Shown here: positions 36,097-45,153 of the stretch, piece by piece
How positions within the stretch are numbered: the stretch's first letter is position 1
Layout of the letters: each line of letters starts with the position of its first letter
DNA from: Arthrobacter sp. SLBN-112
GTDB taxonomy: Bacteria; Actinomycetota; Actinomycetes; Actinomycetales; Micrococcaceae
DNA: 64,000 nt
Reading direction: 5' to 3'
NCBI RefSeq assembly: GCF_006715225.1
Contig: NZ_VFMU01000001.1
Coordinates: 1,550,001-1,614,000, forward strand
Notes under the pieces: model-generated
The model's input: the letters and a program-made list of their open reading frames with translations, nothing else
Told to the model about the DNA's origin: nothing
Database searches by the model: none
Position numbers and translations under genes: made by a program

Positions 36097-36993
36097 TTAG
36101 CCCCGCCCCAGGAGCGCTTCGCGGTGCTCCGCCATGCGTTTCCGGAGGGCCTGCACGACGGCGGCAACGGCGGGGCGGCGCAGCGAATCCGGGCGCAGCA
36201 CCAGCCAGTAGGGGAGGAGCTCGCCGATCTTGTCGGGCAGCAGCCGGACCAGGTCATCGTGCAGGTCCGCCATGAAGCAGGGCAGGAACCCGACACCCGC
36301 CCCGGCCCTCGTGGCCTCCACGTGGACGAACACGTTGGTGGAGGTGAGGCCGTCCCGCATGGCCGGAACCAGCCGCCGCGGCGCATCAAGGTCGTCCACC
36401 TGCAGCATTGAATCCACGAAATAGACCAGCGGGTGCGCATTGAGTTCGGCCACGGTGGTCGGCGTCCCGTGCTCCGCCAGGTAAGCGCGGGAGGCATACA
36501 TTCCCAGGCGGTATTCGCCCAGCCGGATGGCCTCCGCGCGGTGCACCTGTGGCTCGCCCACCACCACCTCGATGTCCAGCCCGGACCGCTGCTGCAGGGC
36601 ACGGCGGGTCATGGTCACCACTTCCACGCTCAGGCCCGGATGGTCCCGGCGCAGGCGGGCCACAGCGGGGGCGGCAATGTAGGCGCTGAAGCCGTCCGTC
36701 GCGGTCATCCGCACGACGCCGGTAATCGGGTCGGGTGCCTGGCCCGCCGGTCCCAGCGTGCCCAGCACCTCCTCCACCTGCTCCGCCGCCCGCACGGCCC
36801 GTTCGCCAAGCTCCGTCAGTTCCCAGCCGCCTGCGGCCCGGGACAGCACCCGGCCGCCGAGCGCTTTCTCCAGGGCGGCGATCCTGCGGGAAACCGTGGT
36901 GTGGTTCAAGCCCAGCGCCTGCGCCGCCGTCGTGAACTTTGCGGAGCGTGATACTGCGAGCAGGACCAGGAGGTCGTCGGGGTTGGCATTCAT
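36097..36993 (-). CDS. LysR family transcriptional regulator
   Basis: This 298-residue LysR protein has the N-terminal winged helix-turn-helix at residues 6-63 (LLVLLAVSRSAKFTTAAQAL, GLNHTTVSRRIAALEKALGG). Its inducer-binding domain has TDGFSAYIAAPAVARLRRD and a C-terminal GVGFLPCFMADLHDDLVRLL. The ATG at 36993 is chosen over upstream Met codons because the HTH then starts at the family position. It is divergent from the MFS transporter and 3-hydroxybutyrate dehydrogenase genes, and LysR regulators usually control such a divergent target. Confidence 0.92.
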   Translation of the reverse strand: MNANPDDLLVLLAVSRSAKFTTAAQALGLNHTTVSRRIAALEKALGGRVLSRAAGGWELTELGERAVRAAEQVEEVLGTLGPAGQAPDPITGVVRMTATDGFSAYIAAPAVARLRRDHPGLSVEVVTMTRRALQQRSGLDIEVVVGEPQVHRAEAIRLGEYRLGMYASRAYLAEHGTPTTVAELNAHPLVYFVDSMLQVDDLDAPRRLVPAMRDGLTSTNVFVHVEATRAGAGVGFLPCFMADLHDDLVRLLPDKIGELLPYWLVLRPDSLRRPAVAAVVQALRKRMAEHREALLGRG

Positions 36994-37120
36994 ATCTGCA
37001 ATTGTGCACACGTTTCGTGCCGCTTTGGGCATTGAAGTGCCCCGATTGTGCAGCAATACTCATCTGAGCCACTTGTGCTGGAGATCACAGCGCGTGTCAA
37101 TGTGGACACTGAGGAGAACC

Positions 37121-38500
37121 ATGAGCATTGAGCAACGCCGGGCCAACGAGGCCGGGCATGCACCCAAAGGATCAGGACTGAAGAAAATCGTTGCCGCCTC
37201 CACGGTGGGGACGGTGGTGGAGTGGTACGAATTCTTCCTCTACGCAACCGCGGCCACCCTGGTCTTTGGCAAGTACTTTTTCCCCGCCACCGGCAATGAG
37301 CTGGACGGGATCATCCAGGCCTTCCTCACCTACGCCGTGGGCTTCGTCGCTCGGCCGCTCGGCGGGATTGTCTTCGGCCAGATCGGCGACAAGCTGGGCC
37401 GTAAGCCCACCCTGCAGCTCACCATCGTGATCATCGGCGTGTCCACGTTCCTGATGGGCTGCCTCCCGGGCTTCGCCGACATCGGCTACCTGGCTCCCGC
37501 GCTGCTGGTGTTCCTGCGGTTCATCCAGGGCTTCGCGCTGGGCGGCGAATGGGGCGGTGCAGTCCTCCTCGTGGCCGAGCACAGCCCGAACAAGACCCGT
37601 GCGTTCTGGTCCAGCTGGCCCCAGGCCGCCGTTCCGGTGGGCAACCTGCTGGCCACCCTGGTGCTGTACATCATGTCCACCACGCTCACCAGCGAAGCCT
37701 TCCTTGGCTGGGGCTGGCGCGTGGCCTTCTGGCTCTCCGCCGTGATCGTCTTCGTGGGCTACTACATCCGCACCAACGTCAGCGAAGCACCCATCTTCCT
37801 CGAAGCCAAGGAACTGGTGGAAAAGGAACAGGCGGTCAGCTACGGCGTGTTCGAGGTGCTCCGCAAGTACCCCAAGGGCATCTTCCAGGCCATGGGCCTG
37901 CGGTTCGCGGAGAACATCATGTACTACCTGGTGGTCAGCTTCGCCATTGTCTACCTCAAGAGCGTGCACAAATACGACACCTCATCGCTGCTGCTGGCAC
38001 TGCTGATCGCGCACGTCATCCACTTCGCCGTCATTCCGCAGTACGGCCGCCTGGCGGACCGGATCGGCCGCAAGCCCGTCTACCTGGCCGGCGCCGTCCT
38101 TGGTGCCACCTGGCCGTTCTTCGCCTTCCCCATGTTCGACACCCGGAACGCCCTGGTCATCGTCCTTGCCGTGACCATCGGCCTGTGCCTGCACGGCCTG
38201 ATGTATGCCGGGCAGCCTGCCATTATGGCCGAGATGTTCCCCACCCGCATGCGGTACTCCGGCGCCTCCCTCGGTTCCCAGGTCACCTCCATCTTCGCCG
38301 GCTCGCTGGCGCCGCTGCTGGCCACCCAGTGGCTCAAGGACACCGGCTCGTGGGTGCCCACCGCCATCTACCTGGTGGTGGCCTGCGCCATCACCTGCGT
38401 GGCCGTGCTGAGCCTGAAGGAAACCAAGGGCATCGCCCTGGAGGACGTGGACAAGGAAGACGCCGCCCGCGAGGGACTGCTCAGCGCCACGCGCAGCTGA
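37121..38500 (+). CDS. MFS transporter, metabolite:H+ symporter (MHS) family
   Basis: This 459-residue transporter with 12 membrane segments has MHS family motifs: TVGTVVEWYEFFLYATAATL, the loop 2-3 motif GQIGDKLGRKPTLQLTI, LRFIQGFALGGEWGGAVLLV and GRLADRIGRKPVYLAGAV. Relatives carry shikimate, alpha-ketoglutarate, proline/betaine or citrate with protons. The start at 37121 has GAGGAGAACC upstream; the longer open frame upstream overlaps the lysR region. Together with the next gene, 3-hydroxybutyrate dehydrogenase, a short hydroxy-acid substrate is plausible (inference). Confidence 0.92.
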   Translation: MSIEQRRANEAGHAPKGSGLKKIVAASTVGTVVEWYEFFLYATAATLVFGKYFFPATGNELDGIIQAFLTYAVGFVARPLGGIVFGQIGDKLGRKPTLQLTIVIIGVSTFLMGCLPGFADIGYLAPALLVFLRFIQGFALGGEWGGAVLLVAEHSPNKTRAFWSSWPQAAVPVGNLLATLVLYIMSTTLTSEAFLGWGWRVAFWLSAVIVFVGYYIRTNVSEAPIFLEAKELVEKEQAVSYGVFEVLRKYPKGIFQAMGLRFAENIMYYLVVSFAIVYLKSVHKYDTSSLLLALLIAHVIHFAVIPQYGRLADRIGRKPVYLAGAVLGATWPFFAFPMFDTRNALVIVLAVTIGLCLHGLMYAGQPAIMAEMFPTRMRYSGASLGSQVTSIFAGSLAPLLATQWLKDTGSWVPTAIYLVVACAITCVAVLSLKETKGIALEDVDKEDAAREGLLSATRS

Positions 38501-38594
38501 GCCGCTGCTGGGCGGCACCCGGGCCCGTGCCGGCCGTGCCGCCTCCTGAATTATTGAGCTGATGGACCATTCGGGCGCACGAAGGAGAACTGCC

Positions 38595-39344
38595 ATGGAC
38601 AACACGTTGAATGGACGCAAGGCGCTGGTCACCGGCGGTGCCAGCGGAATCGGCGCTGCGTGCGTGCGCGCACTTGCCGCACGGGGAGCGAAAGTGGTGG
38701 TGGCCGACGTCGACTCCGCCGCTGCGGCGACGCTCGCCGATGAGGTGGGCGGCACCGCGTGGAGTGTGGACCTGCTGGACCTTGACGCCCTGTCCACCCT
38801 CAGCCTGGACTGCGACATCCTGGTCAACAATGCCGGGATCCAGCGCATAAGCCCCATTGAGGAGTTCGATCCCGCGGAGTTCCGCAGGATCATTACCCTG
38901 ATGCTGGAGGCCCCGTTCCTGTTGATCCGGGCGGCGCTGCCGCACATGTATGCCAACAGGTTCGGCCGCATCATCAATATTTCCTCCGTGCACGGTATCC
39001 GTGCCTCTCCGTTCAAGAGCGCGTATGTCTCCGCCAAGCACGGCCTGGAAGGGCTGAGCAAGGTGACGGCGCTGGAGGGCGGGGAGCACGGTGTCACCTC
39101 CAACTGCGTGAACCCCGGCTACGTGCGCACGCCACTGGTGGAAAAGCAGCTCGCGGACCAGGCCCAGGTGCACGGCATTCCCGAGTCCGAGGTCCTGTCC
39201 AAGGTGATGCTCACCGAGTCCGCCATCAAGCGCCTGGTGGAGCCGGAAGAGGTTGCCTCCCTGGTGTCCTGGCTGGCTTCCGCGGACGCAGGCATGGTCA
39301 CCGGCGCCAGCTACACCATGGATGGGGGCTGGTCCGCGCGGTAG
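38595..39344 (+). CDS. 3-hydroxybutyrate dehydrogenase, SDR type
   Basis: This 249-residue SDR has KALVTGGASGIGAACVRAL, VNNAGIQRISPIEEF, the active site IINISSVHGIRASPFKSAYV followed by SAKHGLEGLSKVTALEG, and VNPGYVRTPLVEKQ. The IQ-R-ISPIEEF, HGIRASPFKSAYV and YVRTPLVEKQI-like strings are characteristic of D-3-hydroxybutyrate dehydrogenase. It makes acetoacetate with NAD. The ribosome site AAGGAGAACTGCC precedes the ATG. It lies 94 bases downstream of the MFS transporter and probably in its operon under the LysR regulator. Confidence 0.88.
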   Translation: MDNTLNGRKALVTGGASGIGAACVRALAARGAKVVVADVDSAAAATLADEVGGTAWSVDLLDLDALSTLSLDCDILVNNAGIQRISPIEEFDPAEFRRIITLMLEAPFLLIRAALPHMYANRFGRIINISSVHGIRASPFKSAYVSAKHGLEGLSKVTALEGGEHGVTSNCVNPGYVRTPLVEKQLADQAQVHGIPESEVLSKVMLTESAIKRLVEPEEVASLVSWLASADAGMVTGASYTMDGGWSAR

Positions 39345-39372
39345 GCCTGCCTGGGCCAGCCCCGCGGCAGCC

Positions 39373-39639
39373 TCAATCCGAGGGTCTGACCAGCCGGTGG
39401 TCGAAGAAGAAGACGCCGTAGGTGGTCTTCACCCCCACTGACCGCCTGTCCCGCCACACGACGACCCCTTCGCGCCTGCCGCTGAAGGGGTCGTCGCCGA
39501 TGACAGTGTCACCCACCCGGTAACGGCAGCGCGGGCTGAAGGTGTCCAGCGTCCGGCGCAGGGCCCGGGCCAGGGCATCGCCGACGCTGAGCGGCTGGCC
39601 CAAATGCGAAAGATCCGGTGCGTAGTGGTCCCTGGCCAT
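39373..39639 (-). CDS. Small uncharacterised protein, SH3-barrel-like
   Basis: The 88-residue product has a strong ribosome site (GGAGGAG) before the ATG at 39639. The second half is a short beta-rich module (CRYRVGDTVIGDDPFSGRRE, then VGVKTTYGVFFFDHRLVRP) resembling a small SH3/KOW-like barrel. I do not know its role. It is convergent with the dehydrogenase gene. Confidence 0.65.
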   Translation of the reverse strand: MARDHYAPDLSHLGQPLSVGDALARALRRTLDTFSPRCRYRVGDTVIGDDPFSGRREGVVVWRDRRSVGVKTTYGVFFFDHRLVRPSD

Positions 39640-39806
39640 GTCACCAACTCCTCCGGGCGGCACATGCCGCCCGCTAACGGTGTTGGTTGGCCGGAACGCT
39701 CCCAGCAGAGGATGGTCCTCCCATTCCGGCCGCCACCGTACGCTCACGCTAGGCACTAATCACACCAGCAACATCAGTAACAGGTACTCGAGTTTCTGGA
39801 GGGGCA

Positions 39807-40199
39807 TTACTTGCTCTCTGGAACTCCGTTGATGATCTCCTCGGCGTTGTCGAATGCCCAGGCCACGAGCGGCACCAGGAGGGCACTCAATTCGTAGCCC
39901 CGCTCCGTGAGGCTGTAATCCACCCGGGGCGGGATGACCGGCTGGGCCCTCCTGCTGACCAGGCCGTCACGCTCCAGCGTCTTCAGCGTCTGGGCCAGCA
40001 TTTTCTCGCTGATTCCCTCGGCCCGCCGCCGCAGGTCGCTCCACCGCTGGTCACCCTCGGACAGCGCAATCAGGATCAGGACCCCCCATTTGCTGGTGAT
40101 GTGGTCCAGCAGGGTCCGGCTGGGGCAACCTGCCGGGAACACGCCGTCGGCAAAGGCCTGGGGGAGGGGAGCCGCGTGCGGTGCTGTTTCCATGCCCAT
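39807..40199 (-). CDS. HxlR family transcriptional regulator
   Basis: This 130-residue winged-helix protein has the HxlR signature: CPSRTLLDHITSKWGVLILI, ALSEGDQRWSDLRRRAEGIS and EKMLAQTLKTLERDGLVSRR, with VPPRVDYSLTERGYEL-like wing residues. In E. coli the same divergent pair is ytfH (this type) with qorB, so it most likely regulates the neighbouring qorB-like gene in response to quinone/electrophile stress. The shared intergenic region contains AGTAC and GTACT half-sites (40216-40261). The single conserved Cys (CPSRT) is a candidate redox sensor. Confidence 0.9.
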   Translation of the reverse strand: MGMETAPHAAPLPQAFADGVFPAGCPSRTLLDHITSKWGVLILIALSEGDQRWSDLRRRAEGISEKMLAQTLKTLERDGLVSRRAQPVIPPRVDYSLTERGYELSALLVPLVAWAFDNAEEIINGVPESK

Positions 40200-40333
40200 C
40201 AGCTTACCGGAAGTACGGTTACTTACTCCTGGGTCAGTACCTTACCTCAAAGTGCGTACTCTCCAGCGGGAAGTTCTGCTGCCCGGCCATGGTTGTGCCC
40301 TTCGACAGAGCAAAACCCCCGAAAGGAACCATC

Positions 40334-41197
40334 GTGAGCATCGTTGTGACAGGCGCCACCGGACAGCTGGGCCGCCACGTTCTTGAAGCCCTCCTCGAGC
40401 AGGGGGTACCGGCTGCGGATATCGTGGCTGCCGGCCGGTCGGTGGAAAAGCTGGCGGACTTCGCAGCACGCGGGGTACGGGTGCAGCAGATGGACTACGC
40501 TGATGCCGGTTCCGTGGCCGCCGCCCTCAGGGGTGCGAGTCGGGTGCTGCTGATTTCCGGCAGCGAAGTGGGACAGCGGGTGGAACAGCACCGCACCGTG
40601 ATTGATGCCGCCAAGGCCGACGGCGTGGAGCTGCTGGCCTACACCAGCATCGCCAATGCGGACACCACGTCCATGAAGCTGGCCGGCGAACACAAGGCCA
40701 TGGAGGCGCTGCTGCGCGAATCCGGTGTCCACTTCGTCCTGCTGCGCAATGGCTGGTACCTGGAAAACTACACGGAGCAGCTGCCGGGGACGCTCGCGCA
40801 GGGCGCGCTCGCGGGCAGTGCCGGGGAGGGCAAGGTCAGCGGGGCCGCACGGGCCGACTACGCCCATGCCGCCGCCGCGGTCCTGGTGGCCGATGACCAG
40901 GCCGGCAGGGTCTACGAGCTCGGCGGCGATGAGGCCTTCAGCATGGCGGACCTCGCCTCCGAGATCAGCGCGGCCACCGGAAAGGCCATCAGCTACAACG
41001 ACCTGCCCGCCAACGACTACGTTGGCCTGCTCACCGGCGTTGGGGTGCCGGAGGCGTTCGCGGAAATCCTGGCGGATTCGGACCTCGGCATTGCGCGCGG
41101 CGACCTCCTGGTCAGCACCGGTGATCTCCGGAGGCTCATTGGGCGTCCGACGACGTCGCTCAGCCAGGCGGTCCGGGCCGCCGCCGCTTCGGCATAA
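40334..41197 (+). CDS. NAD(P)H:quinone oxidoreductase-type NmrA-like SDR
   Basis: This 287-residue atypical SDR has SIVVTGATGQLGRHVLEALL (TGATGxLG), AADIVAAGRSVEKLADFAAR, LLAYTSIANADTT and HFVLLRNGWYLENYTEQLPG. It matches E. coli QorB (YtfG), an NADPH:quinone oxidoreductase. The start is a GTG with AAAGGAACC upstream, because the family N-terminus begins there; an ATG-led extension in the same frame reaches into the regulator. It is divergent from HxlR as in E. coli. A bidirectional terminator follows. Confidence 0.88.
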   Translation: MSIVVTGATGQLGRHVLEALLEQGVPAADIVAAGRSVEKLADFAARGVRVQQMDYADAGSVAAALRGASRVLLISGSEVGQRVEQHRTVIDAAKADGVELLAYTSIANADTTSMKLAGEHKAMEALLRESGVHFVLLRNGWYLENYTEQLPGTLAQGALAGSAGEGKVSGAARADYAHAAAAVLVADDQAGRVYELGGDEAFSMADLASEISAATGKAISYNDLPANDYVGLLTGVGVPEAFAEILADSDLGIARGDLLVSTGDLRRLIGRPTTSLSQAVRAAAASA

Positions 41198-41209
41198 GGC
41201 TGGAAAACG

Positions 41210-41246
41210 AAGGTGCCCGGCCCCTTGTGGGGGCCGGGCACCTTTT
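41210..41246. terminator. Bidirectional intrinsic terminator
   Basis: AAGGTGCCCGGCCCC pairs with GGGGCCGGGCACCTT around a five-base loop. It is followed by a short T-run on the plus strand and preceded by AAAA on the same strand, so it serves both the qorB-like gene and the convergent permease. Confidence 0.92.
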
Positions 41247-41263
41247 GGCGTTACGGGACGTGC

Positions 41264-42754
41264 CTACCCGTCGTCGCGGGCAGTCCTGACCACCGGCAGT
41301 GGCGACGTCTCGTCCTCAAGGTGGGCCCGGCGTCGGCCGTCACCTTTGATCCACAGGCGGTAGGCCACCACCAGCAGTCCCAGCCAGGCGGCGCCCACGT
41401 ACAGGGCGATCCGCGTGTCCTCGAAGGCGCCCAGGACGGCGATCACCAGCACCATGAACGCGATGGTGAGGATGGAGGCGGCAGGCCACCACGGGGACGG
41501 AAATTCCGACGCCGGCAGGCCTCCGCGGGCGATTTCCCGCTTCATCGCCACATGGGAGGCGAGGATCAGCACCCACACCCAAACCGTGGCGAACGTTGCG
41601 ATCGAGGCAATCACCAGGAACACGTCCTCCGGAATGACGGCGTTGAGGACCACCCCCACCAGCAGGATTCCTGCCATCATGACTACGGTCATCCAAGGGA
41701 CGCCGTGCCGGGAGACCCTGCCGAAGGCGGCCGGCGCGTGGCCCTGGTTGGAGAGCCCGAAGAGGATGCGCCCGGCACCGAAGATGTCGCTGTTGATGGC
41801 GGAGAGCGCGGCGGTGATCACCACGGCGTTCAGGATGTGGGGTGCCGCGGGGATGCCCAGCCCGCTGAAGATCTGCACGAAGGGACTGCCGTTGCTGCCG
41901 ATCTGGTCCCACGGGAAGAGGCTCATCAGGACGCCCAGGGTGAGGACGTAGAACAGCAGCACGCGCACGGGGACGGTGTTGACTGCCTTGGGGATGACCT
42001 TCTTGGGGTCGGCGGCCTCACCGGCGGTGATGCCCAGGGTCTCGATCCCGCCGAAGGCGAACATGACCACGGCGAAGGACGCGAGCAGCCCTTCGAAGCC
42101 GAACGGGAGGAACCCGCCATGCTCCACGAGGTTGCCCAGGCCGGGGGTGACGGTTGAATCGGCGGCCTGGAAGCCGAAGACGATGATGGCAGCGCCGCCG
42201 GCGATCATGGCGATGATGGCCGCGACCTTGATCAGCGAGAACCAGAAGTCGAGTTCGCCGAAGACCTTGACGCTCAGCAGGTTAAGTCCGGCCAGGAAGA
42301 AGATGATCGCCAGGATCCAGATCCACCGGTCCACCTGCGGGAACCAGAAGCCCATGTAGATACTGAAGGCGGTGACATCCGCGATGGCTACGATGGCCAT
42401 TTCGAACACGTAGGTCCAGCCGGTGATGAAGCCTGCCAGCGGGCCAAGATAGCGGCTGGCGTACTGGCCGAAGGAGCCGGAGACCGGGTGCCGGACGGCC
42501 ATTTCGCCCAAGGCCCGCATCACCATGAAGACGGCGGCGCCACCAATGATGTACGCCAGCAGGACGGCCGGGCCGGCTTTCTGGATGGCGGACGCCGAGC
42601 CGTAGAAGAGGCCGGTGCCGATTGCCGATCCCAGGGCCATGAAGCGGATGTGCCGCACGTTCAGGCCCCTGTTGAGGACGTGTCCAACGACGGCCGTTGG
42701 GTTGTGCTGTTCCGCCGCGGTTTCGGTCCGGGTTGGGGTTGGAGCTGGTTGCAT
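41264..42754 (-). CDS. Amino acid permease, ProY/HutT-like
   Basis: This 496-residue APC transporter has about 12 membrane segments. It starts [40 protein letters not shown], then [20 protein letters not shown], and follows E. coli ProY and the related histidine transporters (HutT) closely. Its position at the edge of the hut genes and a HutR-type operator in its upstream region point to histidine as substrate. Proline or GABA cannot be excluded. The first 22 residues are polar. It is divergent from the MDR oxidoreductase gene. Confidence 0.88.
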   Translation of the reverse strand: MQPAPTPTRTETAAEQHNPTAVVGHVLNRGLNVRHIRFMALGSAIGTGLFYGSASAIQKAGPAVLLAYIIGGAAVFMVMRALGEMAVRHPVSGSFGQYASRYLGPLAGFITGWTYVFEMAIVAIADVTAFSIYMGFWFPQVDRWIWILAIIFFLAGLNLLSVKVFGELDFWFSLIKVAAIIAMIAGGAAIIVFGFQAADSTVTPGLGNLVEHGGFLPFGFEGLLASFAVVMFAFGGIETLGITAGEAADPKKVIPKAVNTVPVRVLLFYVLTLGVLMSLFPWDQIGSNGSPFVQIFSGLGIPAAPHILNAVVITAALSAINSDIFGAGRILFGLSNQGHAPAAFGRVSRHGVPWMTVVMMAGILLVGVVLNAVIPEDVFLVIASIATFATVWVWVLILASHVAMKREIARGGLPASEFPSPWWPAASILTIAFMVLVIAVLGAFEDTRIALYVGAAWLGLLVVAYRLWIKGDGRRRAHLEDETSPLPVVRTARDDG

Positions 42755-42841
42755 GCAAATACCTTCTCGTCATTGGGAGGGGAGCCGCTAACCAGCAGAC
42801 CATTTCCGGATGCACCGTGATGAGGCTCACGGCGGGTTGGT

Positions 42842-42857
42842 GTCTTTCATTCCAGAC
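42842..42857. promoter_or_regulatory. Candidate HutR operator upstream of the permease
   Basis: Read on the minus strand, GTCTGG-AATG-AAAGAC (16 bases) lies 87 bases upstream of the permease start. Read the other way, 12 of its central 14 positions match TCTGwwATwCCAGA, the motif I recall for Corynebacterium HutR. Confidence 0.5.
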
Positions 42858-42998
42858 GAACAGCTTCTTTTCCCGACCACCCCGCACACCCCTTGACTCG
42901 ACTCCGGCTATTCCATACCGTGAGGGGCCGCCGGTAACCGGGCGGATGCACTGCTTCACCTTGTGCCCCCGTACCAGCAAGCCCGAAGGAGATCGATG

Positions 42999-43970
42999 AT
43001 GAAAGCAATCGTGCAGGACGTCTATGGATCGGCAGACGTGCTGGAGCTGCGGGACATCGGCCGGCCGGATCCCGCCGACGGTGAGGTGCTGATCCGGGTG
43101 CGGGCTGCGGGCGTGGACCAGGGCGTGTGGCATCTGATGACCGGGCTGCCATATCTGGTCCGGCTTTTCGGCTACGGCCTGAAGAAGCCGAAAGTTCCCG
43201 TGCGTGGCCGGGAAGTGGCCGGTGTGGTGGAAGCCGTGGGGCCTGGGGTGGCCCGTTTTTCTCCTGGGGACGAGGTGTTCGGGACCTGCGAGGGATCTTT
43301 TGCCGAGTATGTCTGCGCCAAGGAGGACAAGCTGGCCCGCAAGCCGGCCCACCTCTCCTTCGAAGAAGCGGCGGCTTCGCCGATTTCCGGCGTCACCGCC
43401 CTGCAGGCTGTCCGCGACGCCGGCCAAATCACCGTCGGCCAGAAGGTGCTGATCCTCGGCGCGGGCGGGGGAGTGGGCTCCTTTGCGGTCCAGCTGGCCA
43501 AAGCCTTTGGAGCAGAGGTGACAGGCGTGTGCAGCACGGGCAAGGTTGAGCTGGTGCGCTCCCTCGGGGCGGATGCCGTTGTTGACTACACCAAGACGTA
43601 TATCGCGGGCGCCGGAAAGGTATACGACCTTATCCTGGACGCGGCCGGCAACCGCCCGCTGTCTTTCCTGCGCCGCCTGCTCGTACGCAAGGGCACTCTG
43701 GTGATCATTGGCGGCGAAGGGGGCGGCAAGTTGACCGGCGGATTTGAGCGGTCCCTTGTTGCCCCACTGGTCTCCCTGTTTTCCGGGCGGCAGTTCAAAG
43801 GGCTTGTGGCAAAGGAAACGCACCTGGACCTGGAGGCTCTTGCATCGCTGATGGAAGCCGGCAGCGTCAAGCCCGCGGTGGATAAAGTCTTTCCCCTTGC
43901 GGAAGCCCCGGCCGCCATCCGGTACCTCCATGAGGGGTGGGCACGCGGCAAAGTTGTGCTCACCATCTGA
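42999..43970 (+). CDS. Zinc-independent MDR oxidoreductase, quinone-reductase type
   Basis: This 323-residue medium-chain reductase has the MDR GroES-like N-terminus (GEVLIRVRAAGVDQGVWHLM), VPVRGREVAGVVEAVGPGV, VFGTCEGSFAEYVCAKED and the NADPH-binding VLILGAGGGVGSFAVQLAKA. The zinc-ligand Cys/His pattern of alcohol dehydrogenases is missing, so it should be an NADPH:quinone oxidoreductase-like enzyme. The start may be ATG 42996 or 42999 (AAGGAG upstream fits 42999 better). It shares its promoter region with the divergent permease, so it might respond to the same regulator. Confidence 0.85.
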   Translation: MKAIVQDVYGSADVLELRDIGRPDPADGEVLIRVRAAGVDQGVWHLMTGLPYLVRLFGYGLKKPKVPVRGREVAGVVEAVGPGVARFSPGDEVFGTCEGSFAEYVCAKEDKLARKPAHLSFEEAAASPISGVTALQAVRDAGQITVGQKVLILGAGGGVGSFAVQLAKAFGAEVTGVCSTGKVELVRSLGADAVVDYTKTYIAGAGKVYDLILDAAGNRPLSFLRRLLVRKGTLVIIGGEGGGKLTGGFERSLVAPLVSLFSGRQFKGLVAKETHLDLEALASLMEAGSVKPAVDKVFPLAEAPAAIRYLHEGWARGKVVLTI

Positions 43971-43981
43971 ACTCGGCCAGG

Positions 43982-43990
43982 TTATCCACA
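43982..43990 (+). other. Isolated DnaA-box-like 9-mer
   Basis: TTATCCACA, a perfect DnaA box, lies 11 bases after the MDR gene and is followed by TAGG as at 7490. Confidence 0.3.
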
Positions 43991-44019
43991 TAGGCACGAA
44001 GGCAGGATGGGTGGCAGGC

Positions 44020-44035
44020 GTCTGGTATTTCAGAC
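44020..44035. promoter_or_regulatory. Candidate HutR operator 1 upstream of hutR
   Basis: GTCTGGTATTTCAGAC is an inverted repeat 95 bases before the hutR ATG. Its central 14 bases match the remembered Corynebacterium motif TCTGwwATwCCAGA at 12 positions. Confidence 0.55.
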
Positions 44036-44085
44036 AATAGGCGCATTTGTAGGAACTTTGAAGCCGGGGGAGGGCGCAAGCTTAA

Positions 44086-44101
44086 GTACGGGATACCGGA
44101 C
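44086..44101. promoter_or_regulatory. Candidate HutR operator 2 upstream of hutR
   Basis: GTACGG-GATA-CCGGAC has the same 6-4-6 layout with a perfect right half. The 12-mer GGATACCGGACA (44091-44102) recurs upstream of hutG. Confidence 0.45.
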
Positions 44102-44130
44102 ATAGCTACCCAGAAAGAACCTTCCAGGCC

Positions 44131-44958
44131 ATGAGCACTGCATTAAGCACGGACAGCCAGGCGCCGCGCGCCACGGTCAAGGCGTCGTCAAAGGTTCCTG
44201 CCGCCGAGAACACGCTGCGCATCCTCAAGCTGCTGGCTTCGCGGCGTGGCCCCATGGCGGCATCCCAGATCGCGTCCAGCCTTGATCTGCCCAGGTCCAG
44301 CGTCTACCACCTGCTGGGGGTGATGGAGGCCAATGGCTTCGTCCTCCATCTCCACGAGGAGCAGCGGTACGGGCTGGGCATCAGTGCGTTCGAACTCAGT
44401 TCGGCGTACTCCCGGCAGGAGCCGCTGTCCCGGCTGGGCCGCCCCCTGCTTGCGGGTTTGGTGGACACCATCGGCGAGAGTGCGCACCTTGCCGTCCTGC
44501 ATGGCCGCGACGTCCTGTACATCGTGGAGGAGCGGGCCAAGAACCGTCCTTCCCTGGTGACGGACGTCGGCGTCCGGCTTCCCAGCCACCTCACCGCCAG
44601 CGGGCGGGCCATCCTGGCAGCGTTGCCCAAATCGCAGGTGCGGGCCCTGTATCCAAATGCGGCGGCCTTCACTGCCCGGCACGAGGTGGAGGGCGCCATC
44701 ATGAAGTATTCCGCGCTGTCCTCGCACCTCGACCAGGTGAGGCAGCGCGGATATGCCACCGAACACGGCGAGGTGACCCCTGGCTTCGGCTCCATTGCCG
44801 CCGCGGTCACCGACCATTTGGGCTGGCCCACCGCCGCCGTCGCAGTCACCTTCCTGGAGGACAAACTGCCCCATGACCAGTGGCCGGTGCTGGCCGCCCG
44901 CGTGCAGAAAGTGGCCGACGAACTCTCTGTCCGAATCCACGGCCGCCCGGGAAAATAA
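44131..44958 (+). CDS. IclR family transcriptional regulator, HutR type
   Basis: This 275-residue IclR protein has an N-terminal winged helix (about 25-85: NTLRILKLLASRRGPMAASQ, IASSLDLPRSSVYHLLGVME). Its C-terminal effector domain (about 95-265) has HLAVLHGRDVLYIVEERAKN and PSHLTASGRAILAALPKSQV. IclR-type HutR controls histidine utilisation in Corynebacterium. This gene sits directly upstream of hutU in the same orientation, and GTCTGG-N4-CCGGAC sites flank the hut promoters, so the role is likely. The ligand is unknown; urocanate or histidine is expected. Confidence 0.85.
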   Translation: MSTALSTDSQAPRATVKASSKVPAAENTLRILKLLASRRGPMAASQIASSLDLPRSSVYHLLGVMEANGFVLHLHEEQRYGLGISAFELSSAYSRQEPLSRLGRPLLAGLVDTIGESAHLAVLHGRDVLYIVEERAKNRPSLVTDVGVRLPSHLTASGRAILAALPKSQVRALYPNAAAFTARHEVEGAIMKYSALSSHLDQVRQRGYATEHGEVTPGFGSIAAAVTDHLGWPTAAVAVTFLEDKLPHDQWPVLAARVQKVADELSVRIHGRPGK

Positions 44959-44963
44959 CCCTC

Positions 44964-45024
44964 GTTGCTCCATCACTTACGGCTGCTAAAACCCCGGAAT
45001 GGGAGCCATAAGTGATAGAGCAAC
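44964..45024. repeat. Large palindrome between hutR and hutU
   Basis: Two 21-base arms (GTTGCTCCATCACTTACGGC...) match at 19 positions around a 19-base loop. Both mismatches are C/A on the plus strand, G-U on the minus. The ends GTTGCTC/GAGCAAC and the inner GGCT/AGCC recur in related elements at 36034 and 46867. Confidence 0.75.
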
Positions 45025-45040
45025 CTGGCCAGCAGAGCTT

Positions 45041-45056
45041 GTCTGGCACTCCGGAC
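45041..45056. promoter_or_regulatory. Candidate HutR operator upstream of hutU
   Basis: GTCTGG-CACT-CCGGAC (within TGTCTGG...CCGGACA) is an inverted repeat with one mismatch about 98 bases before the hutU ATG. A weaker half-match lies at 45118-45133 next to the ribosome site. Confidence 0.5.
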
Positions 45057-45153
45057 AGCACACCCTTGAAAGCCCTGTGATGCCCCTTCTCCAGGCGCTT
45101 TAGTTGTTACAGAACTTCTTCGAAATCTCAGACACCAAGAAAAGGAGCCCATC

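Noticed and set aside
36758..37120. Extension of the MFS transporter frame into the lysR region
   Set aside because: The GAGGAG ribosome site at 37111 and the family N-terminus place the start at 37121.
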